A DNA stretch of 64,000 bases from the NCBI GenBank assembly GCA_964441235.1, contig CAYTUQ010000012.1, positions 1-64,000 of the forward strand, in the 5' to 3' direction. Shown here piece by piece: positions 61,839-64,000 of this stretch. Source of the stretch: BS750m-G69 sp964441235. Lineage in GTDB: Bacteria > Fidelibacterota > UBA2242. The notes beneath the pieces are model-generated. The model was not told the DNA's origin, searched no databases, and saw only the letters and a list, made by a program, of their open reading frames with translations. How positions within the stretch are numbered: position 1 is the stretch's first letter; the number at the start of each line of letters is the position of its first letter. The translations under genes were made by a program, and so were the position numbers.

Positions 61839-64000
61839 ATGTTTAAATATTATACAAAATCTGCACTCTCAGTCTTTTTTATGCTTTCATTCTTGTCATC
61901 AATATATGCCCAAGCCCGCTTTAACCATCCTGAGTTAAAATGGAAAACTTTTGAGACTGCTCATTTTAAAATTAATTATCATGAGGGCGCAGAATGGACT
62001 GCCAACCAAAGCGCAGATATCGCAGAGGCGATTTACGGTTCTGTTACGAGATTTTATCATTATGAACCTGATTCAAAAACTGACCTGGTAATAAAAGATA
62101 CTGATGACTTTTCAAATGGTGCAGCATACTATTATGATAACAAGATAGAAATATGGGCAACTCCTCTCGACTTTCTCCTTCGTGGAAATCACAGCTGGTT
62201 AAGAGATGTAATTACTCATGAGTTTACGCATATTGTATCTCTTCAGAAGGCAATGAAATATCCGCGTAATTTTCCCGCTGCTTATTTCCAGGTGATCGAT
62301 TATGAAGATGAAAAGAGAGAGGATGTGATTTATGGCTATCCAAGAATAATCAGTTCCTATCCACTCCCCGCTATGATTATGCCGATGTGGCTGGCTGAAG
62401 GAGAGGCACAATATCAATTCCCCGGTTCGGGTAATGATTTATGGGATTCTCATCGTGATATGATTTTAAGAGATAGAACTCTTCATGGTAAAATTCTTTC
62501 ACTGAGTCAAATGGGGTCTTTTGGGAAGCGAGGAATTGGTAATGAGTCTGTTTATAATCAGGGATTATCTTTTGTAAGGTATTTGACTGAGCGATTCGGT
62601 ACGGATATTTGTTCAAATTTAATGAATATAATGGCTTCCCCGATGCAGGTTTCTGTTAATACGGCATTAAGAAAAGCTACAGGGATTCCGGGAAAACAGG
62701 TTCATAAAGAGTGGAAATATCATCTTGAAAATCACTATAGAGGACTTACGTCTGTTATACAAAATAATGCTGAAACGGGTGAAATTTTAATTACAGGCTC
62801 GACAACTAATATATACCCTGAATGGGTTGGAGATTCGCTCATATATTATTTGTCAAACGAGGGGAGAGATTATTTTTCTCAGACCTCGCTGTATGTATAT
62901 AATATATCTACAAAAAAAAGCATATTGGTCAAATCTGAGGTCAGATCAAGAATATCAATTTCTCCTGATGGCAAGTATATTTATTATTCAAAAAAAAGTA
63001 AGCCGAATAAGAATGGCTCCATTTATTATGATATTTATAAATTGGACCTTAAAAAAGATAAAGAAGATCAAATTACTAAGTTTGAACGCGCTTATAATCC
63101 TTCATTATCGCCTGATGGAACAAAATTGGTTTTCGTTACCGGTAGAGATGGAACATCAAATCTGGTGATTAAAGACCTATCCAAGGAAAATGATAATGAA
63201 AAAGTAGTCACAAAATTTAATAATGGTGAGGAGTTGTTTTCCTCCCACTGGTCACCGGATGGAAACCAACTGGCATTTGATTATATGACAAATCATGGGC
63301 GGGATATTTCTATCTATAATTTGGACTCAAAATCTATCACGCTTTTTGAAGGTGAAGATTATGATACACGCAATCCCTACTTTAGTCTTGATGGAGAATG
63401 GCTCTATTTTGCATCAGACGAGACAGGTATCTTCAATATTTATCGGAAATCGCTGATAAGCGGAGAAAAAGAATTGCTAACGAATGTTCTCGGCGGCGCT
63501 TTTATGCCATCGGTCAATGATAAAGGCGATTTGCTATTCTCACTTTTTGATGATTCTTCATTCAAGATTAGTTTATTGGTTGCTTCTGAAGCAATCGAGA
63601 AATCTAGAGCCGTTTATTCAAATTATTCAGAGACAATCCCTACAAAAATGCCCTGCCCGGAGCTGAATCATCCTGAGCCGGAGAAATATAAAGACCAGTT
63701 TTCTAAAATTTTCATTTTACCGAAATTAATGATTGATTATGGAACTGTGAAACCGGGGTTTTATTTTTATTCGAATGAAATTATTGATCGATTTAATATT
63801 TTTGGTGGCGCTTCAATTAATTCAATTAAAGATCATGATCTAATGCTGATCCTGGAATATCATCAGTGGAAGCCAACTTTTCATATAGAAATTTTTAATA
63901 TTAGTAGGAATATTTTTAATGTAACGGAAAAGATCAGTGAAAGACCAGCGAGTTTAGACTATAATTTTTCTCTTACAGAATTTACTTTGGGTATATCCAG
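61839..64000 (+). CDS. Secreted MA-type zinc metallopeptidase with TolB-like propeller, 3' end outside window
   Basis: The frame is open from ATG 61839 to the window end (720 codons). Signal peptide FKYYTKSALSVFFMLSFLSS (cleavage after AQA). A peptidase MA-like domain follows (HFKINYHEGAEWTANQSADI, zinc motif HEFTH in VITHEFTHIVSLQ, then WLAEGEAQY as the third-ligand region). From about 310 onwards there are WD40-like/TolB beta-propeller repeats (ISISPDGKYIYYS, PSLSPDGTKLVFV, SHWSPDGNQLAFD, YFSLDGEWLYFAS). A beta-barrel-like part begins near 625. Such proteins are common in FCB genomes; substrate unknown. Confidence 0.85.
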   Translation, partial: MFKYYTKSALSVFFMLSFLSSIYAQARFNHPELKWKTFETAHFKINYHEGAEWTANQSADIAEAIYGSVTRFYHYEPDSKTDLVIKDTDDFSNGAAYYYDNKIEIWATPLDFLLRGNHSWLRDVITHEFTHIVSLQKAMKYPRNFPAAYFQVIDYEDEKREDVIYGYPRIISSYPLPAMIMPMWLAEGEAQYQFPGSGNDLWDSHRDMILRDRTLHGKILSLSQMGSFGKRGIGNESVYNQGLSFVRYLTERFGTDICSNLMNIMASPMQVSVNTALRKATGIPGKQVHKEWKYHLENHYRGLTSVIQNNAETGEILITGSTTNIYPEWVGDSLIYYLSNEGRDYFSQTSLYVYNISTKKSILVKSEVRSRISISPDGKYIYYSKKSKPNKNGSIYYDIYKLDLKKDKEDQITKFERAYNPSLSPDGTKLVFVTGRDGTSNLVIKDLSKENDNEKVVTKFNNGEELFSSHWSPDGNQLAFDYMTNHGRDISIYNLDSKSITLFEGEDYDTRNPYFSLDGEWLYFASDETGIFNIYRKSLISGEKELLTNVLGGAFMPSVNDKGDLLFSLFDDSSFKISLLVASEAIEKSRAVYSNYSETIPTKMPCPELNHPEPEKYKDQFSKIFILPKLMIDYGTVKPGFYFYSNEIIDRFNIFGGASINSIKDHDLMLILEYHQWKPTFHIEIFNISRNIFNVTEKISERPASLDYNFSLTEFTLGIS

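Noticed and set aside
1..64000. tRNA, rRNA or CRISPR loci
   Set aside because: Read through for T-loop patterns, rRNA segments and regularly spaced direct repeats; none found. A covariance search could still reveal a missed small RNA.

Overview
The window is AT-rich (mid-30s % G+C by eye) and reads almost entirely on the + strand. It comes from a Gram-negative (diderm) bacterium of the FCB type (Bacteroidota, Ignavibacteriota, Marinimicrobia or a related candidate phylum). The evidence is a KDO transferase (waaA), a PorV-family outer-membrane protein, type IX secretion C-terminal sorting domains, a BatA-like protein, a kinase-less PASTA protein, a short glycogen-synthase-like protein and many beta-barrel or lipoprotein-like genes. 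I cannot name the genus. No rRNA, tRNA or CRISPR array was found.

Layout. 1-0.95 kb: decayed integron integrase. 1.1-3.8 kb: nadA-nadB (NAD synthesis). 4.0-5.9 kb: yajC, def, fmt (secretion accessory and the formyl-methionine cycle). 5.9-6.85 kb: a four-helix-bundle gene broken by three palindromic insertions. 6.9-14 kb: rsmB, PASTA protein, rpe, polyprenol-kinase-like protein, BatA-like protein, hflX. 14-21.2 kb: Memo-like, DUF2520, a secreted unknown, a four-helix-bundle gene, hutH, guaB, and rpsT on the - strand. 21.3-24.5 kb: a DUF2953/GerW-like pair, a Crp/Fnr regulator, tatC. 24.7-32.6 kb: polyprenyl synthase, GT9, waaA, two ECF-type ABC ATPases, a PgsA-FtsY fusion, rimO. 32.8-35.6 kb: an outer-membrane protein, a repeat field and two toxin-antitoxin pairs. 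35.6-40.9 kb: long-form rmlA, mtaB, deoxynucleoside kinase, purN, purH. 41-46.8 kb: the complete rod-shape set mreB-mreC-mreD-mrdA-rodA. 47-54.8 kb: CpoB/YbgF-like, GT5-like, surface proteins, TPR lipoprotein, rpiB, glyA, nrdR. 55-59.8 kb: Trm112-like, a PorV-family protein and a large M6-peptidase-like secreted protein with a sorting domain. 60-64 kb: DUF4160/DUF2442, a broken IS200-type transposase, and the start of a large secreted MA-type metallopeptidase with beta-propeller repeats that runs off the window.

Two things stand out. First, one uninterrupted 495-codon frame (29493-30980) joins a complete CDP-alcohol phosphatidyltransferase (PgsA type) to a complete FtsY NG GTPase. This ties the SRP receptor covalently to an integral-membrane enzyme of anionic phospholipid synthesis, the lipid class FtsY is known to need. 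Second, the window is full of small palindromic elements of several sizes: about 16-bp palindromes, about 100-bp hairpins, and 150-260-bp elements with inverted ends. They break genes (four-helix-bundle pseudogene, IS200 transposase), sit in frame inside apparently working genes (the 16637 four-helix gene, the 47069 CpoB-like gene, perhaps the purN N-terminus), or begin exactly at a gene's stop codon (hflX, tatC, rodA, rimO). This resembles Rickettsia palindromic elements and MITEs, but I do not recognise the families.
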